DNA of 64,000 nucleotides from Streptomyces tibetensis (GTDB taxonomy: Bacteria; Actinomycetota; Actinomycetes; Streptomycetales; Streptomycetaceae). Numbering within the stretch: position 1 is the first letter of the stretch; every line of letters starts with the position of its first letter. The translations under genes and the position numbers were made by a program. Shown in pieces: positions 17,268-26,066 of the stretch. The notes beneath the pieces are model-generated. The model was not told where the DNA came from and searched no databases. It worked only from the letters and a program-made list of their open reading frames with translations. The stretch covers positions 1 through 64,000 of the forward strand of contig NZ_SZVW01000032.1 of NCBI RefSeq assembly GCF_007655005.1, written 5' to 3'.

Positions 17268-18317
17268 ATGCCGTACGTCATGGTGCAGATACCGAAAACG
17301 CCCGCGCCCCCGTCCCCCGCACCGTCGCGCTCCGTGCCCACGAGCGCCGATGTGGCCCGCCTGGCCGGCGTCTCGCGCGCGACCGTCTCCTACGTCCTCA
17401 ACAACACCAGTGCCGTACGGATCAGCGAACCCACCCGCCGCCGCGTGCGCGAGGCCGCGAAGGAGCTCGGGTACGTGCCCCACGCCGCGGCCCGCAGTCT
17501 GCGCGCCGGGCACAGCCGCATGGTCCTGATCCCCGCGCCGACCTTCCCCGTCGGCCCGCTCTACAACCGGTTCCTCACCGACCTCCAGGGATCACTCGCC
17601 GCCCTGGATTACATCGTCGTGCAGCACGGCATCGGTGGCCCGCACGGAGACGAAGCCGCCCGCGCCTGGGCCGAGTTGCGGCCCGTGGCCGTGCTCGTGC
17701 CCGGCTCCGGGCTGGGCCCGCGCGGGGTGGCGGTGCTCAAGCGCTCGGGGGCGCGGGCCGTGGTCACACTCGGTCCCGAGACCATCGAGGGCGCGCACGC
17801 GCTGCTCATGGACCACGACGTCGTCGGCCACAGTGCGGGCGCCCACCTCTACGACCGCGGCAGGCGCCGGATCGGCGTCGTCGTCCCGCAGGAGCCCGGT
17901 CTCGAGGCGTTCTCCGCACCCCGCCTAGACGGCGTGCGCCAGTCGCTGCGCGGGACGGACGCCACGGTCACCGAACTGCCCCTCGCCTACGACGAGCAGG
18001 AAGCGGCGCTCCTCGCCGCCCGCTGGCGCAGGCTCGGCCTGGACGCCGTGTTCACCTACAACGACGAGTACGCGATGCTGCTGATGCGGGCCCTGCTGGA
18101 CGAGGGCATCCGCATCCCCGAGGAGACGGCCGTGATCGGGGCCGACGACCTGATGCTCGGGCGGCTGCTGCGCCCCCGGCTCAGCACGGTCCACCTGCGG
18201 CTGCCGTCCGGGCGTGAACTCGCCGAACTGGTCGACCGGGCGGTTCGTCATCCCGCCACCGAGCCCGAGACGCACAAGGTGCTGGGGGCGACGGTGCTGC
18301 ACCGCGAATCGAGCTGA
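17268..18317 (+). CDS. LacI-family transcriptional regulator
   Basis: 349 residues from ATG 17268 (an ATG at 17280 is also possible). The N-terminal LacI helix-turn-helix and hinge (about 23-75, TSADVARLAGVSRATVSYVLN) is followed by a periplasmic-binding-protein-like sensor domain. No sugar-use gene adjoins; the next gene is an aromatic aldehyde dehydrogenase 390 bp downstream, so the effector is unknown. The 18-bp palindrome in its promoter supports autoregulation. Confidence 0.85.
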   Translation: MPYVMVQIPKTPAPPSPAPSRSVPTSADVARLAGVSRATVSYVLNNTSAVRISEPTRRRVREAAKELGYVPHAAARSLRAGHSRMVLIPAPTFPVGPLYNRFLTDLQGSLAALDYIVVQHGIGGPHGDEAARAWAELRPVAVLVPGSGLGPRGVAVLKRSGARAVVTLGPETIEGAHALLMDHDVVGHSAGAHLYDRGRRRIGVVVPQEPGLEAFSAPRLDGVRQSLRGTDATVTELPLAYDEQEAALLAARWRRLGLDAVFTYNDEYAMLLMRALLDEGIRIPEETAVIGADDLMLGRLLRPRLSTVHLRLPSGRELAELVDRAVRHPATEPETHKVLGATVLHRESS

Positions 18318-18705
18318 CCCGGCGGGCACGACGTTCCGCCGGACGTCAGGTGCCGGACGGCAGACGCCGGGCGCCATCCGGAAGGGCGAGCGCCGGAGCC
18401 CGTGCGCAGATCCGCAATCGCCACACGGTGCCGGGCGCCATCCGGAAGAGGGTGAGCGCCGCCACCGTGCGCAGATCGGCACACGGCACACGGCACACGG
18501 CAATCCGGCAGGCGGTCCGGTCTGCGGGCGTGGCAGGGCTAGGATGTTGCATGCTCAACAAAACGGGGACGCGTTCCTACGCGGGCCGCGGCACGCACCG
18601 CCGCGCCCGCTCGGCGCGTTCCGCCCTGTGACCGCCGAACCGGCCGCGCACGCACGGGAGTTCCGCTCGCCCGTCAGCCGGTGACCGATCGATCGGAGAG
18701 CCGTC
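18318..18705. other. 388-bp intergenic region with a ~60-bp direct repeat
   Basis: A segment starting gccgggcgccatccggaag occurs at 18366 and again at 18430 (64-bp period), both followed by a similar gtgcgcagatc block. Just downstream cacacgg is repeated three times (about 18480-18500). The promoter of the aldehyde dehydrogenase should lie in the right-hand part, near 18540. Confidence 0.6.
18546..18559. promoter_or_regulatory. Candidate operator upstream of aromatic aldehyde dehydrogenase
   Basis: gttgcatgctcaac is an inverted repeat (GTTG...CAAC around GCATGC) in the promoter of the aldehyde dehydrogenase. TTGCATGCAA-like sites are typical of MarR/GntR regulators of aromatic catabolism. 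The regulator is not in the neighbourhood unless it is the LacI protein. Confidence 0.5.
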
Positions 18706-20142
18706 ATGCCGTTGCTCGACACGAAATCCTGGCAGCCCCGCAGCCTCGCGGGGCCCGGATACACCGTCACCGAGCCCGCCACCGGCCAAGCCCTCGGCAC
18801 TCTCGCCCTCGCCGGCCCGGAGGACGTCGAAACCGCCGCCGGGCGGGCCGCCACCGCCCAGAGCGCCTGGGCACGCACCCCGCACTTCGCCCGCGCCGCC
18901 GTGCTGCGCAAGGCCGGCGACCTGTTCACCGAGCACGCCGCCGAACTGCGCGAATGGCTCGTCCGCGAATCGGGCTCCGTCCCCGGCAAGGCCGACTTCG
19001 AACTGCACGTCGCCGCCCAGGAGTGCTACGAGGCCGCCGCGCTCGCCTCCCGCCCGGCCGGCCAGGTCCTGCCCAGCGAGGCGCCGCGCCTGTCGTACAC
19101 GCGCCGTGTCCCGGCCGGTGTGGTCGGCGTGATCTCGCCGTTCAACGCCCCCCTGATCCTTTCCATCCGTTCCGTCGCACCGGCCCTGGCGCTGGGCAAC
19201 GCGGTCCTGCTGAAGCCGGACCCGCGCACGGCCGTCTGCGGAGGTCTGGCCCTCGCCGCGGTCTTCGCCGCCGCGGGTCTGCCGGAGGACCTGCTGCACG
19301 TGCTGCCGGGCGGCCCGGACGCCGGACAGGCCCTGGTCGCCGACCCGCGCGTGCCGGTCATCTCCTTCACCGGCTCCACCGCCGCCGGACGGGCCGTGGG
19401 CGAGGCCGCCGGCCGTCACCTCAAGCGGGCCCACCTGGAACTGGGCGGAAACTCGGCCATGATCGTGCTGGAGGACGCCGACCTCGACGCGGTGATCTCC
19501 ACGGCCGCCTGGGGCTCGTTCTTCCACCAGGGCCAGATCTGCATGACCACCGGACGCCATCTGGTGCACGCGTCCCTCTACGACGAGTACGTCGAGCGGC
19601 TGGCCGCCAAGGCGGACTCACTCGCGGTCGGCGACCCGCACCGGGACCAGGTCCACCTGGGCCCCATCATCGACTCCGGCCAGCTCGGCAAGATCAGCGG
19701 TCTGGTCGAGGCCAGCACGGCCGCGGGTGCCAAGCTCGCCGCCGGCGGCACCTACGACAGGCTCTTCTACCGGCCGACGGTCCTCGCCCATGTCGACGAC
19801 CGCACCCCCGCCTATACGGAGGAGGTCTTCGGCCCGGTCGCGCCCGTCCGCTCCTTCAGCACGCCCGACGAGGCGGCGGCCCTGGCCGCGCAGAGCCCGT
19901 ACGGCCTCTCCCTGGGCATCGTCACCAGGGACCCGGCCCGCGGCCTCGACCTCGCCGAGCGCATCCCGACCGGCATCGTCCACATCAACGACCAGACCGT
20001 GAACGACGAGGCCGTGGCGCCCTTCGGCGGGGTCGCCGCATCCGGCACCGGCGCCCGCTTCGGCGGCGAGGCCAACCTGGAGGCCTTCACCGAACTGCGC
20101 TGGACGACGGTACGCGGGGACGTCGCCCCGTACCCCTTCTAG
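18706..20142 (+). CDS. Aromatic aldehyde (vanillin/benzaldehyde) dehydrogenase
   Basis: 478 residues of the NAD(P)+ aldehyde dehydrogenase superfamily. The catalytic Cys279 lies in QGQICMTTGR and Glu245 in LELGGNS; the FTGSTAAGRAVGEAA cofactor loop and KPDPRT are present. The closest pattern is the vanillin/benzaldehyde dehydrogenase group (VGVISPFNAPLILSIRSVAPALALGNAV), which oxidises aromatic aldehydes to acids. ATG 18706 follows cggagag. It appears monocistronic, ended by a hairpin. The substrate assignment is by family resemblance only. Confidence 0.83.
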   Translation: MPLLDTKSWQPRSLAGPGYTVTEPATGQALGTLALAGPEDVETAAGRAATAQSAWARTPHFARAAVLRKAGDLFTEHAAELREWLVRESGSVPGKADFELHVAAQECYEAAALASRPAGQVLPSEAPRLSYTRRVPAGVVGVISPFNAPLILSIRSVAPALALGNAVLLKPDPRTAVCGGLALAAVFAAAGLPEDLLHVLPGGPDAGQALVADPRVPVISFTGSTAAGRAVGEAAGRHLKRAHLELGGNSAMIVLEDADLDAVISTAAWGSFFHQGQICMTTGRHLVHASLYDEYVERLAAKADSLAVGDPHRDQVHLGPIIDSGQLGKISGLVEASTAAGAKLAAGGTYDRLFYRPTVLAHVDDRTPAYTEEVFGPVAPVRSFSTPDEAAALAAQSPYGLSLGIVTRDPARGLDLAERIPTGIVHINDQTVNDEAVAPFGGVAASGTGARFGGEANLEAFTELRWTTVRGDVAPYPF

Positions 20143-20173
20143 AGCCTGCGCGTCCCGTGCGCGAGGGGCCGGT

Positions 20174-20200
20174 GCGGGGGCCCGGTCGTCCGGGCCCCGC
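20174..20200. terminator. Bidirectional terminator hairpin
   Basis: The stem gcgggggcccgg / ccgggccccgc with a single bulge and tcgt loop lies between the convergent aldehyde dehydrogenase and thioredoxin genes. Confidence 0.68.
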
Positions 20201-20206
20201 GCCGGG

Positions 20207-20587
20207 TCACTCGGCCGGCTGCTGAGCCTGCTGCTCGGCGACCGCCTTGCGGACCTCGTCCATGTCGAGGTTGCGGGCCTGCCCGATGACGTCCGTCAGG
20301 GCGGCCTCGGGCAGGGCGCCGGGCTGCGCGAACACGGCGACCTGATCACGGACGATCATCAGCGTGGGAATGGACTGGATACCGAAGGCCGCGGCCAGCT
20401 CGGGCTGCGCCTCGGTGTCCACCTTGCCGAACACCAGGTCCGGGTTCTCCCCGGCCGCCTTCTCGTACACCGGGGCGAACTGCTTGCACGGCCCGCACCA
20501 GTCGGCCCAGAAGTCGATCAGGACGAACTCGTTGTCCGTGACCGTCTGGTCGAAGTTCTCCTTGGTGAGCTCCACGGTGCTGCTCAT
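20207..20587 (-). CDS. trxA: Thioredoxin
   Basis: 126 residues with the redox motif WCGPC (Cys31, Cys34), FWADWCGPCKQFAPV and the cis-proline segment SIPTLM. It is slightly longer than classical thioredoxin (about 108) because of a charged C-terminal helix (EVRKAVAEQQAQ). I start at ATG 20587 preceded by gaggga. It is divergent from a disulfide flavoprotein gene, suggesting a shared redox role. Confidence 0.9.
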   Translation of the reverse strand: MSSTVELTKENFDQTVTDNEFVLIDFWADWCGPCKQFAPVYEKAAGENPDLVFGKVDTEAQPELAAAFGIQSIPTLMIVRDQVAVFAQPGALPEAALTDVIGQARNLDMDEVRKAVAEQQAQQPAE

Positions 20588-20706
20588 GGCGTAAATCCCT
20601 CTTCCTGGTGTGGGGTCAAGCCGTCGGCACAACACGGCCGACCGGACACGTATTCCGCGCCCCTACCCATGTGGCCAGGGCGCACACCACCCACCAGACT
20701 GACCCC

Positions 20707-22137
20707 ATGACGGAAACGGAAACCAACACGTACGACGTCGTGGTCCTCGGTGCCGGGCCCGTGGGGGAGAACGTCGCCGACCGCACCCGCGCCGCCGGAC
20801 TGACCACCGCGGTCGTGGAGAGCGAACTGGTCGGCGGCGAGTGCTCCTACTGGGCGTGCGTGCCCAGCAAGGCCCTGCTGAGGCCGGTCATCGCCCGCGC
20901 GGACGCCCGCCGCGTCCCGGGGCTGCGCCAGTCCGTCCAGGGCCCCCTCGACGCCTCCGCGGTCCTCGCCCACCGGGACTACTACACCTCGAACTGGAAG
21001 GACGACGGTCAGGTCGGCTGGCTCGACTCCATCGGCGCCGCCCTGTACCGGGGCCACGGGCGCCTCACCGGCCCCCGCACGGTGACGGTCACCGGCCCGG
21101 ACGGCGGCGAGCACGTCCTGACCGCCCGGCAGGCCGTCGCCGTCTGCACCGGCAGCCGAGCCGCCCTGCCGGGCCTGCCCGGCCTCGACGCCGTCAAGCC
21201 GTGGACCAGCCGGGAGGCCACCAGCTCCAAGACCGTGCCCGGCCGGCTGATCGTGATCGGCGGCGGAGTGGTCGCCACCGAGATGGCCACGGTCTGGCAG
21301 GCCCTCGGCTCGCAGGTCACCCTGCTGGTCCGCGGCAGGGGCCTGCTGCCCCGCATGGAGCCGTTCGCCGGGGAACTGATCGCCGAGGCGCTCACGGAGG
21401 CCGGCGCGGACGTCCGTACGGGCACCTCGGTGGAGTCGGTGACCCGGGAGAACGGGACGGTCGTGGCCGTCACCGGCACGGGCGACCGCATCGAGGCCGA
21501 CGAGATCCTCTTCGCCACCGGCCGCGCCCCGCGCACCGACGACATCGGGCTGGAGACGATCGGCCTCGACCCCGGCTCCTGGCTGCCGGTCGACGACAGC
21601 CTCCGCGTGGACGGCCACGACTGGCTGTACGCGGTCGGCGACGTCAACCACCGCGCGCTCCTCACCCACCAGGGCAAGTACCAGGCCCGCATCGCGGGCG
21701 CCGCCATCGCCGCGCGAGCCAACGGGGAGACCCTCGTGGCCGAGCCCTGGGGCGCCCACGCCGCGACCGCCGACCACGCCGCCGTCCCGCAGGTCGTCTT
21801 CACCGACCCGGAAGCCGCGGCCGTGGGCCTGTCCCTGGCCGAGGCGGAACAGGCGGGGCACCGGGTGAAAGCCGTCGACGTGGACCTGTCCACCGTCGCC
21901 GGGGCCGGCCTGTACGCCGACGGCTATCAAGGCCGCGCCCGCATGGTCGTCGACCTCGAGGGAGAGATCCTTCGCGGCGTCACCTTCGTCGGACCAGGCG
22001 TCGGCGAACTCATCCACTCCGCGACCGTCGCGGTGGCGGGCCAGGTCCCGATCAGCCGCCTGTGGCACGCCGTCCCGTCCTACCCGACGATCAGTGAGGT
22101 GTGGCTGCGGTTGCTGGAGGCGTACCGCGACGCCTGA
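20707..22137 (+). CDS. Pyridine nucleotide-disulfide oxidoreductase (Lpd/mercuric reductase-like)
   Basis: 476 residues. FAD-binding GAGPVG (15-20), redox pair Cys46/Cys51 in GGECSYWACVPSK, NAD(P)-binding GGGVVATEMA, the second FAD motif YAVGDVN, and the C-terminal dimer-interface base in HAVPSYPTISE. All catalytic elements of the dihydrolipoamide dehydrogenase group are present, although no 2-oxoacid dehydrogenase subunits are nearby. The exact disulfide substrate is unknown. The ATG at 20707 faces the divergent thioredoxin gene 120 bp away. Confidence 0.83.
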   Translation: MTETETNTYDVVVLGAGPVGENVADRTRAAGLTTAVVESELVGGECSYWACVPSKALLRPVIARADARRVPGLRQSVQGPLDASAVLAHRDYYTSNWKDDGQVGWLDSIGAALYRGHGRLTGPRTVTVTGPDGGEHVLTARQAVAVCTGSRAALPGLPGLDAVKPWTSREATSSKTVPGRLIVIGGGVVATEMATVWQALGSQVTLLVRGRGLLPRMEPFAGELIAEALTEAGADVRTGTSVESVTRENGTVVAVTGTGDRIEADEILFATGRAPRTDDIGLETIGLDPGSWLPVDDSLRVDGHDWLYAVGDVNHRALLTHQGKYQARIAGAAIAARANGETLVAEPWGAHAATADHAAVPQVVFTDPEAAAVGLSLAEAEQAGHRVKAVDVDLSTVAGAGLYADGYQGRARMVVDLEGEILRGVTFVGPGVGELIHSATVAVAGQVPISRLWHAVPSYPTISEVWLRLLEAYRDA

Positions 22138-22176
22138 CCCGCGGACCGGTCGGCGCCCGAGCGGCGCCGACCGGGA

Positions 22177-22726
22177 TCACGCGTGCGCGGGCACCACCAG
22201 TTCCCGGTAGTCGTCGTCCCACAAATCCTCCTCCGCCTCCGGGAGCAGCAGCACCCGGTCCGGCCGCAGCGCGTCGACGGCGCCCTCGTCGTGCGTGACC
22301 ATGACGATCGCCCCCGGGTAGGTGCCCACCGCGGCCAGGACCTCGGCGCGGGAGGCCGGGTCGAGGTTGTTGGTGGGCTCGTCCTCGGCGCTGCGCAACG
22401 CCCGCACGGCCGGGTCCAGGCCGCGCGCGGACAGGATCCGGTCGGTGACGGTGACCGACTGGTCGGCGGCACGGGAGTCCTGGGGGAGATGCCCGACTCC
22501 GGCCGTGCGGCAGACCGAGCCGGCGGCAGGCCGCAGTTCGCCCGCCAGGGTGTGCAAAAGGGTCGTCTTCCCGGCGCCGATGGTGGCACCTCCCTGCTCG
22601 AGCGAAGCCGAGAGCTTGGGGGAGGCCGACCAGGCCGATGCGGTCGCCGGGGGAGACGTGGAAGGAGACGCCGGACAGCAGCAGACGCGCGCCCACGCGC
22701 ACGTCGACATCACGAACGGTGATCAT
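22177..22726 (-). pseudogene. Broken ABC-F ATPase gene (inserted element plus internal deletion)
   Basis: The first ~25 codons (MITVRDVDVRVGARLLLSGV, then FHVSPGDRIGLVG) are the start of an ABC-F ATPase. A ~44-bp palindromic element then replaces the first part of the Walker A motif and shifts the frame; IGAGKTTLLHTLAGE continues in another frame. About 60 codons later the sequence jumps to DEPTNNLDPASRAEVLAAV, the Walker B of the second ATPase domain, and ends normally (LLPEAEEDLWDDDY). Both signature motifs and most of the protein (normally about 530 residues) are missing. Confidence 0.85.
22582..22625. repeat. Small Streptomyces palindromic (REP-like) element, copy 1
   Basis: The element runs from ggcacctccct through the core cgagcgaagccgag to cttgggggagg, with complementary ends. 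A relative lies at 46310-46349. Elements of this form are widespread in Streptomyces genomes. This one sits inside the P-loop of the ABC-F pseudogene. Confidence 0.8.
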
Positions 22727-22876
22727 GAGAAAACCGCTCCGAACAAGCAAGAGGACACACGGGTGGCGTGGGAGTGGGTCCTGAGCTAGGAAATTCGGGG
22801 CGTGGACATGCGGTCACGGTCACGGAGATCCCGCCACGGGCGCCTCCGCATTTCCGGCGGAGCGACTCCGCGCGCG

Positions 22877-23521
22877 TTACGGCAGCTCGAAGCCGAGCGC
22901 CCGCGCCGCCTCCTGCGGTGTCGGCTGGCCCCAGCGCTCCGCCATCGCCAGGTTGGACGCCAGTGAACGCGGCTCGGCGCGGTCCAGGTACAGGACGCCG
23001 TCGAGGTGGTCCGTCTCGTGCTGCACGATCCGCGCCGGCCAGCCCGTGAACACCTCGTCCAGCGCCCGTCCGTGCTCGTCCTGCCCGGTCAGCCGCACCT
23101 CGGCGGGCCGCGCCACCACCGCCTGCCAGCCCGGGACGCTCAGGCAGCCCTCGAAGAACGCGGCCCGCGCGTCCCCGGCCGGCTCGTAGGAGGGATTGAC
23201 CAGCACACGGAACGGCTGCGGCACCCGCCCGCGCACGAGCCGTACCTCCTCCGGCACCGGCGCCGGATCCTCGATCACCGCGATCCTGAGCTCCACGCCG
23301 ACCTGCGGCGCCGCCAGGCCGACCCCGGGCGCCGCGCGCATGGTGACCCGCAGGGCCTCGACGAACCGGGCCAGCAGGGCGGGCCCCAGCTGACCGTCGT
23401 AGGGTTCGGTGCCCTGCCGCAACACCGGGTCGCCGGCCGCGACGATGGTCAACGGGAGTCCCCCGTCGAGGAGTTGGCCGACCCGCTCGGCCAGGGGCGC
23501 GCGATCGCTCGGTGTTCCCAT
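22877..23521 (-). CDS. def: Peptide deformylase
   Basis: 214 residues. All three metalloprotease motifs are present: GVGLAAPQVG, EGCLSVPG (metal Cys) and QHETDHLDG (metal His residues and catalytic Glu). It removes the N-formyl group from nascent proteins. It is longer than E. coli Def (about 169) because of an N-terminal extension typical of actinomycete paralogues. ATG 23521 gives MGTPSDRAP. No methionyl-tRNA formyltransferase is adjacent, so this may be an accessory copy. Confidence 0.9.
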   Translation of the reverse strand: MGTPSDRAPLAERVGQLLDGGLPLTIVAAGDPVLRQGTEPYDGQLGPALLARFVEALRVTMRAAPGVGLAAPQVGVELRIAVIEDPAPVPEEVRLVRGRVPQPFRVLVNPSYEPAGDARAAFFEGCLSVPGWQAVVARPAEVRLTGQDEHGRALDEVFTGWPARIVQHETDHLDGVLYLDRAEPRSLASNLAMAERWGQPTPQEAARALGFELP

Positions 23522-23674
23522 CGCGTCAGGATGACACGGCACCCCCCACCCCTGCGTGATGCACATCACACGTACTTCCCGGGAACTGAACGCCCCGGCG
23601 CCGCGACCACTGCACCGCAACGGCCACCGCTCACACCGCAACGGCCCAGAAGACGTCCCCGGAGAAGCCCGCCG

Positions 23675-25078
23675 ATGACCACCGCTCCCTCGACCACCAC
23701 GGACGAGGCCCCGCAACCAGCCGCCCCGGCACCGTCGAAGGCCAGCTGGGCCTCCCTGCGCCCGCTGATCCTCCGTCTGCACTTCTACGCCGGACTGCTG
23801 GTGGCGCCGTTCCTCCTCGTCGCCGCCGTCACCGGCCTGCTGTACGCCGGCTCGTTCCAAGCCGAGAAGCTCGTGTACGACCACGAACTGAGCGTCCCCG
23901 TGGGCGAGAAGAAGCTGCCGATCAGCGAGCAGGTGGCCGCCGCCCGCAAGGCCCACCCCGAGGGCACCGTCTCGGCCGTACGCCCCTCACCCGAGGCCGG
24001 CGCGACGACCAGGGTGATGCTGTCCGGCGTCCCGGGCGTCGACGAGGGCCACGCGCTCGCCGTGTTCGTCGACCCGTACACCGCCGAGGTGCGCGGCGCT
24101 CTCGAACAGTACGGCTCGACCGGCGCGCTGCCGCTGCGCACCTGGATCGACGAGTTCCACCGGGACCTGCACCTGGGGGAGCAGGGGCGGCTGTACAGCG
24201 AACTGGCGGCCAGCTGGCTGTGGGTGATCGCGGCGGGCGGGCTGGCGCTGTGGTTCTCCCGGCGCCGCGCGCTGCGCAAGGTGCGGGGGACGAAGGGCCG
24301 GCGCCGTACCCTCGGACTGCACGGCACCGTCGGCGTATGGGCGGCGATCGGTTTCTTCTTCCTCTCGGCGACCGGCCTGACCTGGTCCGCCTACGCCGGG
24401 GCCACCATCGACGAGCTGCGGACCTCGCTCGGCCAGGCCACCCCGTCGGTGTCGGCGGCCGCCGGCGGTGAACACGCCGGCCACGGCTCCGCCGCCGGGC
24501 AGGCGGGCGACGCCGCACACGGCGTGGGCCTGGACAAGATCCTTTCGGCCGCGCGGGCCGAGGGGCTGGGCGACCCGGTGGAGATCGTGCCGCCCGCCGA
24601 CGCGAACTCGGCGTACGTGGTCAAGCAGGTGCAGCGCAGCTGGCCCTCCAAGCAGGATGCCGTCGCGATCGACCCGGCTGACGGCGAGGTCACCGACGTG
24701 GTGCGCTTCGCGGACTATCCGGTGCTCGCGAAGCTCACCCGGTGGGGCATCGACCTGCACACCGGCGTCCTGTTCGGCCTGGCCAACCAGATCGCCCTGA
24801 TGCTGCTCGCGGCCTCCCTGATCCTGTTGATCGTCTGGGGCTACCGCATGTGGTGGCAGCGCGGCCGGGGCACCTCCTTCGGCCGTCCGATCCCGCGCGG
24901 CGCCTGGCAGCAGGTCCCGCCGCAGATCCTGGTGCCGCTGCTGGCGGGCATCGCCGTACTCGGCTACTTCCTGCCCCTGTTCGGCATCCCGCTGGCGGCC
25001 TTCCTCGCCGTCGACATCCTGCTGGGGGAGATCGCCCACCGGCGGGGACGACGCTCCTACGGGACGCCGGTCTCGTAG
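23675..25078 (+). CDS. PepSY-domain membrane protein
   Basis: 467 residues with the layout of PepSY-associated transmembrane proteins: one membrane span near 32-57, an outer PepSY segment (about 60-160, containing WIDEFHRDLHLGEQGR), spans at about 180-200 and 220-245, a second outer part with a histidine-rich stretch (GGEHAGHGSAA...AAHG), then spans near 370-390 and 415-450. Such proteins are linked to iron/siderophore reduction or respiratory redox; FHRDLHLG and LHTG histidines may bind haem or metal. ATG 23675 follows ggagaag. Confidence 0.83.
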   Translation: MTTAPSTTTDEAPQPAAPAPSKASWASLRPLILRLHFYAGLLVAPFLLVAAVTGLLYAGSFQAEKLVYDHELSVPVGEKKLPISEQVAAARKAHPEGTVSAVRPSPEAGATTRVMLSGVPGVDEGHALAVFVDPYTAEVRGALEQYGSTGALPLRTWIDEFHRDLHLGEQGRLYSELAASWLWVIAAGGLALWFSRRRALRKVRGTKGRRRTLGLHGTVGVWAAIGFFFLSATGLTWSAYAGATIDELRTSLGQATPSVSAAAGGEHAGHGSAAGQAGDAAHGVGLDKILSAARAEGLGDPVEIVPPADANSAYVVKQVQRSWPSKQDAVAIDPADGEVTDVVRFADYPVLAKLTRWGIDLHTGVLFGLANQIALMLLAASLILLIVWGYRMWWQRGRGTSFGRPIPRGAWQQVPPQILVPLLAGIAVLGYFLPLFGIPLAAFLAVDILLGEIAHRRGRRSYGTPVS

Positions 25079-25097
25079 CGGGACCGCCGACGACGAT

Positions 25098-25121
25098 GCC
25101 CGGCTCCGCGCGGAGCCGGGC
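25098..25121. terminator. Bidirectional terminator, perfect 24-bp palindrome
   Basis: gcccggctccgc is followed directly by its reverse complement, between the convergent PepSY and TPR genes. Confidence 0.72.
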
Positions 25122-25142
25122 ACCATCACGTGCGGCGGGGGG

Positions 25143-25502
25143 TCAGACCTGCTCGAAGTCACCGGCCAGTGCCGAGGCGATCCGCAGGTGCGACTCCGCC
25201 TCCTCGTGCCGGTTCTGCCGCTGGAGCGTGCGGCCGAGCATCAGCCGGGCGTAGTGCTCCACCGGGTCCCGCTCGACGATCGTCCGCAACTCGCTCTCGG
25301 CGCGCTGCAGCTGGGCCGAGTGGTAGTAGGAACGCGCCAGGAGCAGCCGGGGCCCGGTCTGCTCGGGCACCTCCTCGACCAGCCCGACCAGGACGCGCGC
25401 GGCGGCGGCGTAGTCCTTGGCGTCGAAGAACAGCCGCGCGCGCTCCCAGCGCTCGGCAGGGGTTCCGTGGGCGTAGTAGCTGGTGTCCTGAGTCGTGTTC
25501 AC
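25143..25502 (-). CDS. Tetratricopeptide-repeat protein
   Basis: 119 residues. Three TPR-like helical pairs are visible (ERARLFFDAKDYAAAARVLV, about 18-37; RSYYHSAQLQRAESELRTIV, about 57-76; RTLQRQNRHEEAESHLRIA, about 90-108). Such small soluble proteins are protein-interaction adaptors. GTG 25502 has a strong ggagg ribosome site and overlaps the stop of the decayed MarR gene (GTGA), showing the two once formed an operon. Confidence 0.8.
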   Translation of the reverse strand: MNTTQDTSYYAHGTPAERWERARLFFDAKDYAAAARVLVGLVEEVPEQTGPRLLLARSYYHSAQLQRAESELRTIVERDPVEHYARLMLGRTLQRQNRHEEAESHLRIASALAGDFEQV

Positions 25503-25811
25503 TCGGTGCCTCCTTTGAGGCCGACAACCGAGCCTGTCGGCCGGATATTCCGCTGGCCGGAGGGGACCGCGGCCGGCAGCTGCGCGGCGATCAGCTCGTC
25601 GAGCACGCCGTGCACCTCCGCCGCGTCGGTCTTCAGCGCGCCGCTGACGCCGTCGTCGAGCTGATCGCGTCCGACCGGGCCGACCCGGCCGTCGGCGAGG
25701 GCGGCGAGCCGGAGGGTGACCGACTGCTGGAAGGTGATGCCGTGCCGGGCCAGCACATTCTCCAGGAGCGCCGGCCGGTGTGCCCGTGCGCCGGACCAGG
25801 TTGTGAGCCAT
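25499..25811 (-). pseudogene. Decayed MarR-type regulator gene, frameshifted and truncated
   Basis: From ATG 25811 the sequence reads MAHNLVRRTG, then a one-base deletion shifts the frame; the continuation is AHRPALLENVLARHGITFQQ...VTLRLAALADG...LKTDAAEVHGVLDELIAAQL, a MarR winged-helix pattern. The C-terminal third is missing and the end is unrelated. The start codon overlaps the divergent pirin fragment's ATG (CATG). Confidence 0.65.
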
Positions 25812-26019
25812 GAGCGATTTTGAGCGCGAAGCGGCCCCCTCCCTGTGCGGCGGCCGTGGCTTCGTGGTGGCGGAGCCGGTGCGTGAACTCCGCAGTCCTC
25901 GCCGCGTGAAGCCGGGCGAGTCCAGCGAGGTCCGCCGGCTGCTGCCCAACCTTGGCCGCCGCATGGTCGGGGCCTGGTGCTTCGTCGTTCATCACTCCCC
26001 AGCACAACCAGCCAGCTAA
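25810..26019 (+). pseudogene. Pirin N-terminal fragment
   Basis: A 69-residue open frame that aligns over about 55 residues with the start of the intact pirin gene at 26067-27032: MSDFEREAAPSLCGGRGFVV versus MSNLDRAPTPSVCGGRGFVA, and EVRRLLPNLGRRM in both. The metal-binding cupin part is absent, so it cannot function as a pirin. It is in inverted orientation to the intact gene, with a terminator hairpin between. Confidence 0.82.
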
Positions 26020-26055
26020 GCGCCCCCACCAGCAGCTTTGCCGGTGGGGGCGCTT
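26018..26055. terminator. Bidirectional terminator hairpin
   Basis: A perfect 13-bp stem (aagcgcccccacc / ggtgggggcgctt) with a 12-nt loop lies between the pirin fragment and the convergent intact pirin. Confidence 0.82.
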
Positions 26056-26066
26056 GCCGTTCTGGA

